A stretch of 64,000 bases of DNA, from assembly GCA_943737045.1 (NCBI GenBank), contig CALSFV010000243.1:178501-242500 (forward strand). Direction: 5' to 3'. The translations under genes and the position numbers were made by a program. Below are positions 22,394 through 34,500 of the stretch, piece after piece. This stretch comes from Parapristionchus giblindavisi (Eukaryota > Nematoda > Chromadorea > Rhabditida > Diplogasteridae). The notes under the pieces are model-generated. The model made no database searches. It was not told the DNA's origin and saw only the letters and a program-made list of their open reading frames with translations. Numbering within the stretch: the stretch's first letter is position 1; the number at the start of each line of letters is the position of its first letter.

Positions 22394-25300
22394 TTATACA
22401 TCAAATAATCGGTCACAATTGAAAGGTGTTCTCAAACAAAATCGTGTATAGATCAATTCAACAACGAACAGACATAAAGCTATAGATATGCCTACGGCCC
22501 AAAATACAAGAGGAATCTGGAATTGAACCAGAGTGAGAGGGGCGGAGTCCAGCTCGGAGACTCTTCGGGGATTCAGGATTTTCACTGCGATATCAAATGT
22601 CGGGACGAACTTGCGACGAAGAAGAACGTCTTGCTGAAAAGAAGGTAAACATCTTATTGTTAGAGATAAATACAGAGATAAATCACAAAAATAGGCTAAA
22701 TTATTTTTTAATCGCCCGAAACTCTTCCCTTGCGTTCCGATGGACTATGTGTTGTGTTAAAGTAATGATCATATCCGCATACAATATTATTGAAAGAACA
22801 CACGAAATGGGAGTTGATGCTCATGCTCACGTTTTAGTTTACTCTCCGTTTTTTTTTTTAAATTTAAATTTAATTATTTATTTATCATTGAATATTCCAA
22901 GGAGGAACATGAGTGGTTTTACCTGATCGGGATTATAAATAGTGAGCAGCAAGAAGTTCATTTTGTCAATGACGTCCTTTGAAGTGTTCTTGGCCATGGG
23001 GAAATAGTAATTGTCTCCCATCTCTATGCTGTGGCCCATCCACGCAAGAGGATAGGTAGTGTCCGGATTTGGTTTTATACTGAAAAGCGAAATCAAATCT
23101 TAGTTGCCATTATATAAATATATTTTAAAGTCTGGGCGACATCCACTCTCTCTCTTTTGTGTACAAGAGTGGAGAGTTTTTGTTTAATACATTTATTTAA
23201 AAATCCATCCCGCGCAAATTTGAAACTTCTCCGCTCTGACAAAGCTCTCTCGCTTTCTTTGTCTACGAGAGAGCGTTACCAGAGCGGATAGTTTCAAATT
23301 AGCACGGGGTGTAGCCCTAAAACACTCACACACAGAAAAAGTTACCTACGCTGTTAGAACGCAGTGTTCATTGAGTTCTTTCATTGTGGTGAATTGTAGA
23401 ATCTCCGTGTCAAAGAACGTGGTGACCATTGTGGACGGAGGAGCCATACAGATATTAGTCATACGAACACTCTCCTTTTGTTCCACGATTAACGGTGCTT
23501 CGCCCGAAAGATGTTGACGCTGAATTTTGAAGATTCTAAAGACTTAAGGACGATTACAAGTCATTTCATAAAATTCATTACACGTATGCTTTTGTTAGTG
23601 CCGTCAAATAAGTTTTTATGATAGCGATAATTATATAATAATATGCTTTATGCGGTGCACATATGATAGGTAGCTTAATTTAAACAGCACAAAAAGAAAG
23701 AAGTGTACCCCGCAGTACACAAGATCTGTGAAGTGTTACATTAATCACTTTTTGCGTTAAAAATGCACAAGAAGTGGTAAATATAAGTCTTGACAGGTCT
23801 TGCGTACCGTGGCGTACACTTCTTTCTCTGTATGGAGTACCTCATCTGCTGTGAATGCCGTCAACGGGAAGATCATCTGGATATCACCGCTTCGTACCCG
23901 ATTCAACGTATCCGTGAAGCTCCTTGAAGATATTTCAAACATTTTAATATCAAGAGAAAACATTCGTCACGAAAAGGATATAAAATGAAGAGAGAGAAAT
24001 GCGTTCACTTCATTTCTTTTCATGAACAGAGAAAAATTAAATAAATAAGTAAACAAAAAACCCATACAGGATATTCGTGATTGACACTGCATTGTTGCCA
24101 TTGAACATGGCTTGATATATGACGACGAGGTAGCTGACGCCTATAAGGACGAGAAAACGAGCAGTGTGTTCGAGCCAAGAATACACCTCGTTGTGAGCAT
24201 ACTGAATATTATGCAAAACCATGTAATGTTTATGCATCGTTATATTTGTCTTGCGTTCCGGAGACACGGCGGAGGGGGTTACGGCGTAGGCACGCAAGGC
24301 AAATGTAACGATGCATTAATCAGAGAGTGTAAATTTAAGTAAATTTTCAGTATTACGAGACATTTTTGGGGTAGGATCAGTTAATTTAATCAGTCTGCGC
24401 TGTTCTAGCAAATTTTAAACTTCAAGAAAAACTTTTCACAAAATAAAAGATCTACCTTGTTCTCAATTTCCGCGTGAACATTCATCTCCAGCAGTCGTGC
24501 TAGGTATCGGAGCACCAACAATATCACAATTACTAGGAAGGGAAGGAATTGGAAGACGAGATAGAAGGAAAGGTGCGTGTCGACGATGCCTGTCTGCACC
24601 CTCTCAACGAATACAAGCTGAACAATGGATGCAATGTTATGAATCTGGGTGAAGTGCGATAACGACCAATCAATACTTTCTCGAGACTTTTCCATTCGGG
24701 AACAAGCCTTTCTGGAACATGAACAGTTTTTTTCTATTGCGCGAATGGAGCGAAATACAGTAATTGTTCCTGAAAGGGGCATTGAAGATAATGGATGGAT
24801 TCGGAACATAATAGTTTATTTAATAATAATAGTTATAGTTATAATAATAGTTAATAGTTAATAGTTAATGGTTAATAGTTAATAATAGTAATAGTTGTAT
24901 AATAGTTTATTTTGGTCGTATTAATTTCTTTTTTTCTTTTTTCCCAACATTACAAGTTATACATAGTTGAAATGTCACCTTTGAGTTCACCAGAGCCGGC
25001 TGAGAGTAGGAGAAATAGGGAATAGATCGGCTGTCCATGAATTTACCACCGGCAGCTGTGAAGATCTGAATCTTTCAAAGTTGATCTTTGAACTTTTGAA
25101 CTTTGAAATTTGAACTTTAAGATTGTTATTCTACCGTAAAACGCTCTAGACCAATTACTGTTACTGGATTATATTTCTCACCTCGCCACTCCTGACACGT
25201 CCGCCGAACAAGTCAAAGCATTTCTTGTCTTTGCACTTACTGTCTGGAATCATTATTGATTTGAATTATTATTGATTAGTTCAGCTCACTGTCAGCAATA

Positions 25301-26142
25301 TTCTGCTAATTTTTAATTTGTAATAACATGATTTTTTATTGTTATTTATGATATAAAAATATGATAGCCAATTTGTAATGCGGTGTTCCAGAGTCACGAT
25401 CATACAGTAAACGAGAGGATGGCGAGAGATTATGAAAAAAGTAGAGATGACATCTTGAAAAAGTCACCTGTATGCTCGAACATTATGTACTCTACGCTTT
25501 TGCAGTCGATTAACCGGACAAAGTCAGTGAACAAGTCAGCGAATACACCGGTCATGGCTCCGAGCGGATTGTGGTAGAGGTAGGGAAAGGATCTTGAATC
25601 ATATCCCAATCGGAGTATTCCGTCCGGACATATCATACCTGGAATTGATAGTTATTGCTGTTGCTCATACGACGGACTTTCAATTTTTTCTTTAAAAACT
25701 TGAAGTGTAGTTTTATTTGAATTGTAGTGAAGGGACCATTACATTCCCGCTCGATCGCCCTGTCGAAAGGCGACATGCCGCCTATGATTTAAAAACTGAA
25801 TAAGCAAATATAAAAGGTATGTTGATAGTCACGATCGTTGACTTATCCGATAACCTTGCGATCGCCAAAGAAACTAAAATTATTGATTGGCACTGGATTG
25901 TTTTTTCAACGATCGTGGATATTGTCATGATTATTTTGCTTATATAATTAATAAAAACGAACGGCGCTCTGCAGCCATCAGCCTTTAGGGAGGGCGATCG
26001 GGTGGGACTGAATATTAAATATTAGTATTATTGAATATAGTATTGCCTACCTCTTTAATCGATGTGACTCAAAGTGGAGAGGCCCGACATATCCATTGGG
26101 CTCATGAGTGCACATTTGTTTGACGGCAAATAAGAGAGACAT
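22394..26142 (-). CDS. Ionotropic glutamate receptor-like / solute-binding channel protein
   Basis: The layout is that of nematode iGluR-like proteins: a ligand-binding half, membrane helices, second ligand-binding half, last helix. The start is ATG at 26142 (MSLLFAVKQMC). Exons read about 25640-25470 (ILRLGYDSRSFPYLYH; GAMTGVFADLF), 25245-25190, 25065-24980 (GGKFMDSRSIPYFSYSQP, the family's R..PYF.YS.P signature), 24640-24460 (first helix, FQFLPFLVIVILLVL), 24190-24060 (ARFLVLIGVSYLVVIYQAMF), 23960-23840, 23520-23350, 23085-22925, and 22630-22394 (final helix FWAVGISIALCLFVVELIY). The strongly conserved SYTANLAAF gating motif of true glutamate receptors is replaced by SYLVVIYQAMF, so channel function is uncertain. 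No long amino-terminal domain is present. Plasma-membrane location is inferred. Confidence 0.75.
23197..23315. repeat. MITE family B, intronic
   Basis: TTAA then CCATCCCGCGC, CTCCGCTCTGACAAAGCTC with an inverted TTACCAGAGCGGATAG, and terminal AGCACGGGGTG. Lies in an intron of the receptor-like gene. Confidence 0.7.
23692..23837. repeat. MITE family D, intronic
   Basis: AAAGAAAGAAGTGTACCCC at one end and its rough inverse GTACACTTCTTTCTCTGT at the other, with GTGAAGTGTTACATTAATCA inside. It abuts the receptor-gene exon at 23840. Confidence 0.6.
24227..24318. repeat. Hairpin family H, second copy
   Basis: ATGCATCGTTATATTTGTC ... GCAAATGTAACGATGCAT, with the same GGAGGGGGTTACGGCGTAGG core as 3781-3891 but a shortened left arm. 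Confidence 0.65.
25735..26010. repeat. Family F element, intronic
   Basis: Shares ACCTTGCGATCGCCAAAGAAAC, an inverted CGATCGTGGA stretch and a CGATCGGGTGGGAC end with 20545-20850. Lies in the first intron of the receptor-like gene. Confidence 0.55.
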
Positions 26143-26779
26143 ATTGATCTGTCCTTTAGAGGCTTCTCGTTTATTGAAAAACGCGTGTTGTACTTAACAA
26201 TTGAGCACAATTTTCACACATTATAGCAGCGCAGTGTTATTGAACTCAAAGTAGACGAAAGGGCATAATCAATGGAATGACTAGCACGGGTGGCGTTCGT
26301 TCTTACGCTCAAGACGAATAGAATATGATTAGGGTCGAATTCCCTTAATTCGAGGGAAGAATTCAATAGTGAGACTTTTCTAACTATAAGGAATTATTCC
26401 CTAATCGATAAGGGATTTTCCTGTGGGTGTAGAGACTGATTAGTCAGGTTCAAGCCAAGCGAGAAATATTTTTCTCTCTTTCATGAACCTATTGCTATAA
26501 CAGTGTGGGCGTTTATGAAATTACATACCTTCGTAGTCTACCTTTAAATACCTTGAATGGAGAGAGAAAGAAGTATCATTGAGGTGATGTATCTGCAAAA
26601 CTATATTGTTGCATCAAGTTCTTTATAATGAGTAGGCCAATTAAAGTTGATGAATTGTATTATGTAATACTATAAATAATACATTTATTCATTGAATACA
26701 CAGTATTCAAAGAGAAGAGATCGTTGTATTCGAGACAGTTTCGCAGTCGAGCGGTCGTTATGGCTTTTAGCAAAAGATT

Positions 26780-26848
26780 ATTGTAGCAGGGGGATCGAAC
26801 TCATGACAGTCAAAAATAAACGCAGCCACCTTATCCATTACAACAAAC
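26780..26848 (-). other. tRNA-derived sequence (pseudo-tRNA or SINE head)
   Basis: Read on the minus strand, TAATGGATAAGG at 26840-26829 matches a pol III A box, and GAGTTCGATCC at 26802-26792 matches a B box, about 38 bases apart, near tRNA spacing. The anticodon stem is degenerate (an A/T-rich GTTTATTTTTGA) and the acceptor ends do not pair, so it is not a working tRNA. Confidence 0.5.
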
Positions 26849-27451
26849 AAGCACTTGTTTGGAAAGTTGATAGATGGCTTTTATGGCTTTTAGTGAGACC
26901 ACTTTGAATAGTCGATGGAACTCGAACATGAATTCAAAAATATTACTTTTGATCTTGCGTAAGACCACAGAAATCGGCATACAGTGACAAAAGTTTTGGT
27001 TCAGCAGGAATAGATATTATTTTCCAAAATTTGACATTTTTTGAAATTTTAAAAATTTAAATATTCCCGAAAACGCTCGTATACATGCTCCACAGTATTG
27101 TCAATAGATTTTACCCAGACGAGTTCATAAATTAAGAAAATATTATCCTATTAAGAGTTCTTCTGCGCATACTTTTGTGTGTATTACACTTAAAGTTGTA
27201 GCATAATTTCATCAAATAGGACGTTGGATAGATCACTCTGTGGAATATAATTCGATCATAACCTATCTAGCGTCACTTCATACAGCGTTTCCAGAGCGGT
27301 CATGATGCGGCAGAGAAAGGGGATAGAGCGAACGCGAGAGAGTATGACTAGGTGAGAGACGACAGACGGCGAAACACAACACGTAGCGGTCGCGTCGCGG
27401 CCGAGAGAGTACGCAAAAGTAAGAGACGCAGTTGACGAAGGTCTCCACCAT

Positions 27452-27664
27452 CTCTGGTATTTTCAAACAAGTAGTTTACTTGTATTTCCCACTAGCCGTA
27501 GACTTGCAAGTCTTCTGCTAGTTAAACGTAAGTTTACTATTATAGAAGTGGTGTATAAATACGGTAATACATTTCGTCAAATGTTCTATGACTTGTAATA
27601 AACTAGCAGTAAACTACTAATCTGTGACGTAACGTAAGTAAACTACTAGTTTGGAAATGCCAAA
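27452..27664. repeat. MITE family C
   Basis: CTCTGGTATTTTCAAAC at the left and GTTTGGAAATGCCAAAGA at the right, with inverted AGTAAACTAC-type repeats inside. Confidence 0.6.
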
Positions 27665-28716
27665 GATACCGTAATTTTTATTGCATTTTGCCAAACTTTC
27701 AATGTCCGCTCTCCCCGTGTTGGAGAAAGGCTGTGCTTCACTTGCAATGTTTGTATATCATTTGCCGGTAATATGTTAATTGCAAAATAAAAACAAAAAA
27801 AAATTAAAATTCTTTTCTTTCTCACTTCAGACACAATAAAGCTCGAAATATAACAACAAAAACAAACAGCCGAATGAGTGGCAAGATTTAAAACCCCTCG
27901 AAATTTAGCGCTGCAGTAGTAAATCGCGCGCTACTGGTGTACCAGTTTATTCCGAAACCTCTTGTTATTAGTTTTTCTGCATTATTTCACTGTTTCTTTA
28001 GTTGTTACTAACAGTTCGCAATTATTGTATTAGGTATGGTGTTACCGCAATCATTATTACCATCACTAACATGAACAACGCGTTTTTACTCATTGTTATT
28101 GTTAAACCAAACAATTTTATACCCACACTCAGTGTTCGTTCAGCATTTCACTTTGTGTTTATATTTTATATTGATGTTTTATATGCTTACTGTTATTCAA
28201 AATTTAAAAATATTGAACTCGCTCTAAATTCAGGTCTCCCGAGCCATAACGCACTGTACGGCCGACGAATTGGAACTGAAGCTGTAGTTGTATCGCACAC
28301 CACCAACCGTTGTGCTCAAGTTAGTATTTTCCTTTGTTCTTTATTTTCATGATACAAAAAAAGATGAAAGAATCACTGAAGAATATTGTTGGTATTCGTA
28401 AATCCAGCGTTGTATTAACAAATAATTCGTTCCGATAGCCAAGGACGGTCTATTTCCCGGTCCGGTCCTAGTTTAGTTGTGAATCAGCTGGATTCTACGG
28501 AACACAGTATTCTTATGTGACTTTTTGAGCAATTTTAATGAAAACGACGAGAATGAGGAAGTATTTTATCATTAGTCACTGCGTTGGAGAATCATAGTTA
28601 GGACGTAGATAAGGAAACTTTCAAACAAGCAAAAGCTAGGAAACAAGCAGTGTTTCATTTAATTGTTTAATTAATATCTGATTATTTGCATACAAAAACA
28701 TTCCTTTTCAGGAGAG

Positions 28717-28833
28717 ATGTCAAATTCGAAAGCTGGTGCAACCTTCGATGATGAGGTTTGTTATTATTATTATTATTATTATTTTAATATAATATTATTT
28801 ATTTATTATTATTATTTTAATTTTTAATACTAT

Positions 28834-28875
<42 letters not shown>

Positions 28876-29629
28876 TCTATTGTTTTAGGCAGGCGACGAC
28901 GACCAGGAGTATACGGTTGAGAAGATTCTCGACTGCCGACGGCATCGGAAAAGCGGCAAACTCGAGTACCTAATCAAATGGGAGGGATACCCGATGGAGG
29001 AATCGACATGGGAGCCGAGCGAGAACGTCACCTGCTTCGAGATCCTCGCCGAGTTCGAGCGAGAACGCGAGAGCCGTAAACGACAAAGCTCCATCCCGAA
29101 GACCCCTGTGACTGTGACTAAGATCAAGAAGAACGAAGACGAGGCACCCTCCACCAGTGATCGCACACGACACGAATCCACTCCGAAGATATCACCGACT
29201 AAGCCAAGTATGGACGAAGTGGAAGCGCCTCCGACACTGGCTACGGTTCTCGTCAAGGAACGTAAAACGGAAGTAGACGAGGGATATCCGACGCTGACTA
29301 CAGCTCCCGTCAAGGCGCGTAAAGTGGAGCTAGACGAGGGATATCCGACGCTGGCTACAGAAGAACCGCGTCAAGTCGAGAGCAAGCCACCAGCAGGTCC
29401 TAGGGTAATCCAAGTGGTCGGAGAGATAGTCGGTAGGGGCGGCGAGCAAACGTGCATTCTTCGTCTCAACAACGGCTTCATAACTGTCATGGAGCGTAGC
29501 GAGTGCGCCAAGCAGTATCCCGACCTGCTGTTTGACATGATCCGTCGGGAAATCAGAGCAGCGGAGCAGCCCAGGTCGAGCCCTTTCGAGGATGAGTGTG
29601 AGCGTGAAGAGGAACTGATGGAAACTTAA
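28717..29629 (+). CDS. HP1-like chromodomain / chromoshadow protein
   Basis: Two exons, 28717-28755 (13 codons) and 28889-29629, joined in frame by GT-AG, give 259 residues. TTTTCAG lies just before the ATG, suggesting trans-splicing or a 5' UTR intron. Residues about 20-70 form a chromodomain: [12 protein letters not shown], then [17 protein letters not shown], with the aromatic cage (Y, W, W) in place for binding methylated lysine on histone tails. A charged linker contains a near-repeated block ending DEGYPTL. Residues about 190-245 (VVGEIVGRG ... CILRLNNG ... [13 protein letters not shown]) resemble a chromoshadow domain, which dimerises HP1. Nuclear heterochromatin function is inferred. 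The linker makes it longer than most worm HP1 proteins. The intron is largely a TTA microsatellite. Confidence 0.88.
28757..28880. repeat. TTA microsatellite intron
   Basis: The only coding intron of the chromodomain gene is two long TTA trinucleotide runs separated by AT-rich sequence. Confidence 0.9.
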
Positions 29630-31228
29630 GCCGACCCCGTCTTTTTTCTCCTAATCACAAATATTGTTCTAAATAACTCTGGTTTTTCCAAACTTCAAGT
29701 GTACTGTAGTGTAGTGTAGTGTGCTTTAAGTGTGTGGTATACTGTAATACATTTCGTCAAACGTTCTTGAACTTGTAGTTTACTTGAAATACACTTTGAG
29801 TTTTGAAAGACTAGAGAATATAATCATAGTTGCGTGATGATGAACAATGATTACGGTGTTTGTAGTTCATTAAAATTATAGTTTTGTGTTGATTGTTGAT
29901 CTCATTCTTTCTGTTGTACATTTAAATGTGTTGTGTTAAAAGTTTTTTTCTCGTTTGTCTACCATAAATTATGATTGTCGAAATAAAATAAATATAATGT
30001 TACGTTAATAATTATTGAAATGTACAAATACATGACATGCTTGCCCCGCAATATTACAACTTTGAAATATTAGTGAGATCAATTATTTATATTTAGCACA
30101 TATTTCATGTGGAGGAGTGATTTTGTGAGAGCCTATACAGTTTGGTAGTGGTAGCGAGTCTGGTTTAATGGCAGTAGGTATACCAGTGAATCAATGCATG
30201 TTGCTCATCATAGCCGATACTAAATTTCGATTTGTAACTGATCTTGTCAGCAACATGCATAATTCAATAAAATCATATTAAAAAGTCACAAAAAATCCTA
30301 TGAACATCGATATACGTCTCCGAATCCTGAATGGGAAGCCTTCGAGTGTCTGCTGGGTCCGATAAATGATTAACACTTTAGAAAATAATCCAGTATTGTA
30401 AGAACCAACTAATATTTTTCAGTTTTGTTGCGATGTCAGCCATACTAAAGAGTTAATGAACAAGAAGACTAAACACAGATTTTACAGCACGTAGTTCAGA
30501 AAACGATGGTGGATTGCAACCTTCCGAGGATCACCTATAGAGGAGGAAACCATGCGGGACTGTCTCGAAATATCTGGGGAAAGTGGAAGAGTCATCATAT
30601 TTTTCTTCATTTTTCATAATTGGTCTAGATGACATCTTCAATATGCTCTATTCAAAAGACGAGAAAAGAAAAGAAAAGCACAGGAAAATCTAGGAAAATC
30701 TTCTTTTATTTTCGTGATTTTTGAATAACACATTACTCGTAACAACAAAACAAACATTCAAGGAGAATCTAAATGGCCGCTCACTCTTTGTACATGCGAA
30801 AGAGAGTGGATAAATTCAGTAAATGCTTGAGAGAATTTACTTATAAAGTGTCGAGTACTTCAACGATTATTGTCTAAGCTATTTCTTGTATATTTTCAGT
30901 GGATATTGGTACAAGCCGCGGAAATTCCATCTTGAGTCAAATCGAAATTTAAGCACCTACGAAACGAATAAAACGGATTTCTTGGAAGGAATCTGATAGC
31001 ATCTTCATTTTGTTCGAAATTTGCAGCTTAAATAGGAGATATCTTTATTTAAATAAATTCATTTTATAATATCAAGTTAAAATAGGAAAATTAGTGTTAA
31101 AAGTGATAAACTGTCCTTTGAGTTATCCTTAAATTTTACTTTGTCAATCGTTAGATCATTGTGTCTTTAAGCATCTACAGTGAATTGTAGAGATCCATTC
31201 ACTCACTCTCACTCTCTAGTCACGTCTC
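29630..31228. other. Intergenic region upstream of the duplication
   Basis: It contains a family C element (29677-29816) and AT-rich sequence. A small inverted pair, GCATGTTGCT and AGCAACATGC, spans 30196-30259. No supported exon was seen. Confidence 0.5.
29677..29816. repeat. MITE family C, diverged
   Basis: CTCTGGTTTTTCCAAACTTC and GAGTTTTGAAAGACTAGAG ends; lies about 50 bp after the chromodomain stop, so it may be transcribed in the 3' UTR. Confidence 0.55.
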
Positions 31229-31599
31229 TGACCTCCCTTCGAAGCTTGGCTTTCCCTGTGGCGGGACGCCATGGTCTCGTTATTATGGCCGTAGTAACAT
31301 TCAAACATTTTCTTAAGGAAAACATTTTCCTTAGAAATGCACGAACCACTTTTGCGCAATTATTATATGTTATCCATTATCTCGTTTCGTAAAATCTAGC
31401 ACCCCTTGAATTAATTAATTCCTTCTTGGAGTATCAATACCTACGTCTACACATTCCTTATCCACTTTGCAAAAATTCTTCCAATTCTTCCTAATTCTCC
31501 TTTCATTTGCTCTTGATCTTCTGGTGTATTACACATTAAAGAATATTAAAAGAAATATCATTTATGATTCAATCCAGGGTCCTTCAAACTCAAATTAGC

Positions 31600-34500
31600 A
31601 TGCTGACAACACGACAGACAAGCAATTCCATTCGACGAGAGATTCAATTCGACCATGATCCCACAGATGAGCATCAACCAAATGTTCGTTGGAATTATTG
31701 ATCGATTATAAATAAATAATAATAATAATAATTTTTTTAAAATATTTTAATTCCAGCAAACGATTCCTATTAATGGTCAAATCCAGTTAGACGGCGTAAT
31801 TATCAACGTAGAAGCAAGGATTGAACCCAGCGCTAATGCTATATACGTATGTTTTCTCGATTTAAATCAGTTCCAAAAAATTGTTTTAATCCATGTTATC
31901 CTCTAAAGGCACACCCCAAGCTAATTTTACTCTCCGCGTTGGCAGTACTCTCTCGTAAACAAAGAAAGCGAGAGATTGTGGCCAGAGCGGACAGTTTCAA
32001 ATTAGCTTGAGGTGTCTCTTTAAACAAATCATTTTAGTAGTTAAAAGGAATTTTGGCAAACCATTTGGTCCACTACGCTGGTATTTCCGAACTAGCAGGC
32101 TACTTAAATCACGTCACTGACTGGAAGTTTACTTTCAGGGTAGTACAAGTGAAAATATTAAGTACACTTGAAGTTTCGTAACATCAGAGTGGGGGAGGAT
32201 TTTGAGAATTGTTCGTGATGTCATTATTATGAGAGAAACCGTCTGAAACGTCAATATGGATTCGTAGGGTAGATAGATAAACGTGCCACTTTTTCCAGTT
32301 CTTTTCTCAAAAAAAAAGCGGGACTTCAGTATAAACTGGCCTCTTAAACTAAATTTAAAGCATAAAAGCTTGTAATCATATCCTTTTAAAAATGTTTCTT
32401 AAAGGCACACCAAACGCTAACTTTACCTTTTCGCCCTGGCAAATCTCTCGCAGACAAAGAGAGCGAGAGAGCCATGCCAGAGCGTAGAGTTTCGCAAAGT
32501 AAGCTCGGGGTGCACACTTATTTGATCGCTGATTTCAGTACGAGTTCCGTTTGCTGCCCTGTCCCAGTCGACCATCGAGGGCATTGGATACACTCGAATT
32601 TAGAATACATTACGAAGACGACGAGGCTAAACATTTATTGTGAGCTTATTATAAATATATATTATGCAAATATAATTTAAATCATTGAAGAGAGAACCCA
32701 ATCCTGAATTTTAAAAGTACACCCCAAGATAATTTTACTCTACGCTCTGGCAACACTCTCTCGTAAACAAAGAAAGTGAGAGAGCATGGCCAGAGAGGAG
32801 AGTTTCAAATTAGCCAATCAGACGGTGTCTTCATCATCTCTTTCTTCTCTCTCATCTTCAGAGAACGAAGAAAGTGTTAATAATAATATTGTTCGTTTAA
32901 AATGCACTTGTTTGTTTGGTAAGAGAGTAGTCACAATGAATTTCCATGTTTAGAGAGATAGAGATCATGTGAGATAGTAAGTAGATCAGAGAGAGCGCGA
33001 GAAATTGAAGGGGAGTTGAGCGATAGAATATTTCTGCATTTAGCAGCTAGTTACAACACAATTTCATAAGTACATTTTATACGGACAATAACAATAATAA
33101 TTTATAAAAGTGAAAGAATTCGTAAGAAGTGTACAGCATTAAAGGTGGTGTCCCACGAATATTTTCGTGAATAAACTGTGAATGCAGGATGGTAGCAAAA
33201 GTCATATAAGTCACCACATACTATTTCTTTTATAATGATTATGCGTATTGATTGGCATAATCACGATTGAAAGATGTTCAATAGTGCAGGGAATGGGGAA
33301 AGAGAGATGGGAAGGGGCCTAATGAGAGGGCAAAGGTTGAGTATCGGTCGCAAACTGAACATAAACACACTTTTTACTTACAGTATATGTATGAGGGGGC
33401 TCATTCCCATCGTGGTAGGAGCCAATCATTCTTTTCGTGTGTCCTCATCTTTAATTACACATATTATGCACACACATGATATAAAAAGATTTTATGCAAG
33501 CGAATCATAAACTGTATCATAAATCACAAATCATAATTATAAATTGCAGTGAGCAGCACTTCGTATGGTTTCCAGCTCGAGTCGAGAGCCACCGATGTGT
33601 GAATATCTTGAGACGGGTAATGTGGTATTCAGAGGCCTTGTCCGTGAACGTTGGCAAACCGTTTGCCGGTAAACTTTTTTGCCAACCTTCACGGATACAA
33701 GATACAGAATATAGAAGATAGAAGATACAGGAGTGATGAAAAGAAAATAAACAAAAGAGAGAGTGTGGAAAACGAGGAGTTTATTATCTGATTTTGTTTC
33801 CTATTCGAGGACAATTCAACTGAACATTTAAGAATATTTAATTCGTTTTAGAATTCTTTCATTATTGAATGAGTGAGCATAGCTGAAATATTCTTCATCA
33901 ATTTTCCAGGCGCTGTTAATTCGTATTATCTTCTTGAACACTGTTTTCTGGCCATTAAAAGTAAAAACGACCGCTCAACATAGAAGCACTTTCAAATACA
34001 ATGTTCTGTCGCATGTGTGGCCATCAAAGAAAAATGATTGATCCAGAATACTATGCTTATATGAACGTTTATGCTAATTAGCACACCCCTCCCACCTTTC
34101 AAGGCACACCTCGAGCTAAGCCGAAACATTCCGCGCTGGTCACACTCTCTCGCTTGCTTTGTCTGTCAGAGAGTATTACCTATGCGGAGAGTGGAATTAG
34201 CTCAAGGTTTGAAATACAGCCTCACTATCTCAATTCCATTCTCTGTCAGAGTGTCCGAGCGGATTGCATGGTTGAATAATGTTTTTAACAATCATTACAG
34301 ACGGTCTACTTATCGAAAGTAAATGGAACCTATATGGTACGGCTATTCATATCGTGTTACGCAGCGTTATTCGTGGACTACTATTACATGGTAGCTCATT
34401 GTATTTATTTTTCGATTTAAATTTATTGTTTCGTTTCGCAATGTACATTTTAAACCTGTAGCATATCGAGCAATTATCCATTTTGCACTTGGTGCACAAT

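Larger units (their letters stand above)
26143..28716. other. Divergent intergenic region
   Basis: It lies between the receptor-like gene (minus) and the chromodomain gene (plus), and so should contain both promoters. It holds a tRNA-like sequence (26780-26848), a family C element (27452-27664) and a GC-richer patch at 27290-27440. I found no supported exon; the open frame at 28002-28352 has AT-biased, low-information sequence. Confidence 0.5.

Noticed and set aside
30130..30200. Possible tRNA (TGGTAGTGGTAGCGAG)
   Set aside because: There is no B box at the right distance and no cloverleaf.
31180..31392. 70-codon plus-strand frame, repeated near 59247
   Set aside because: It starts outside the duplication, has no splice context or recognised motif, and is simply part of the duplicated flank.
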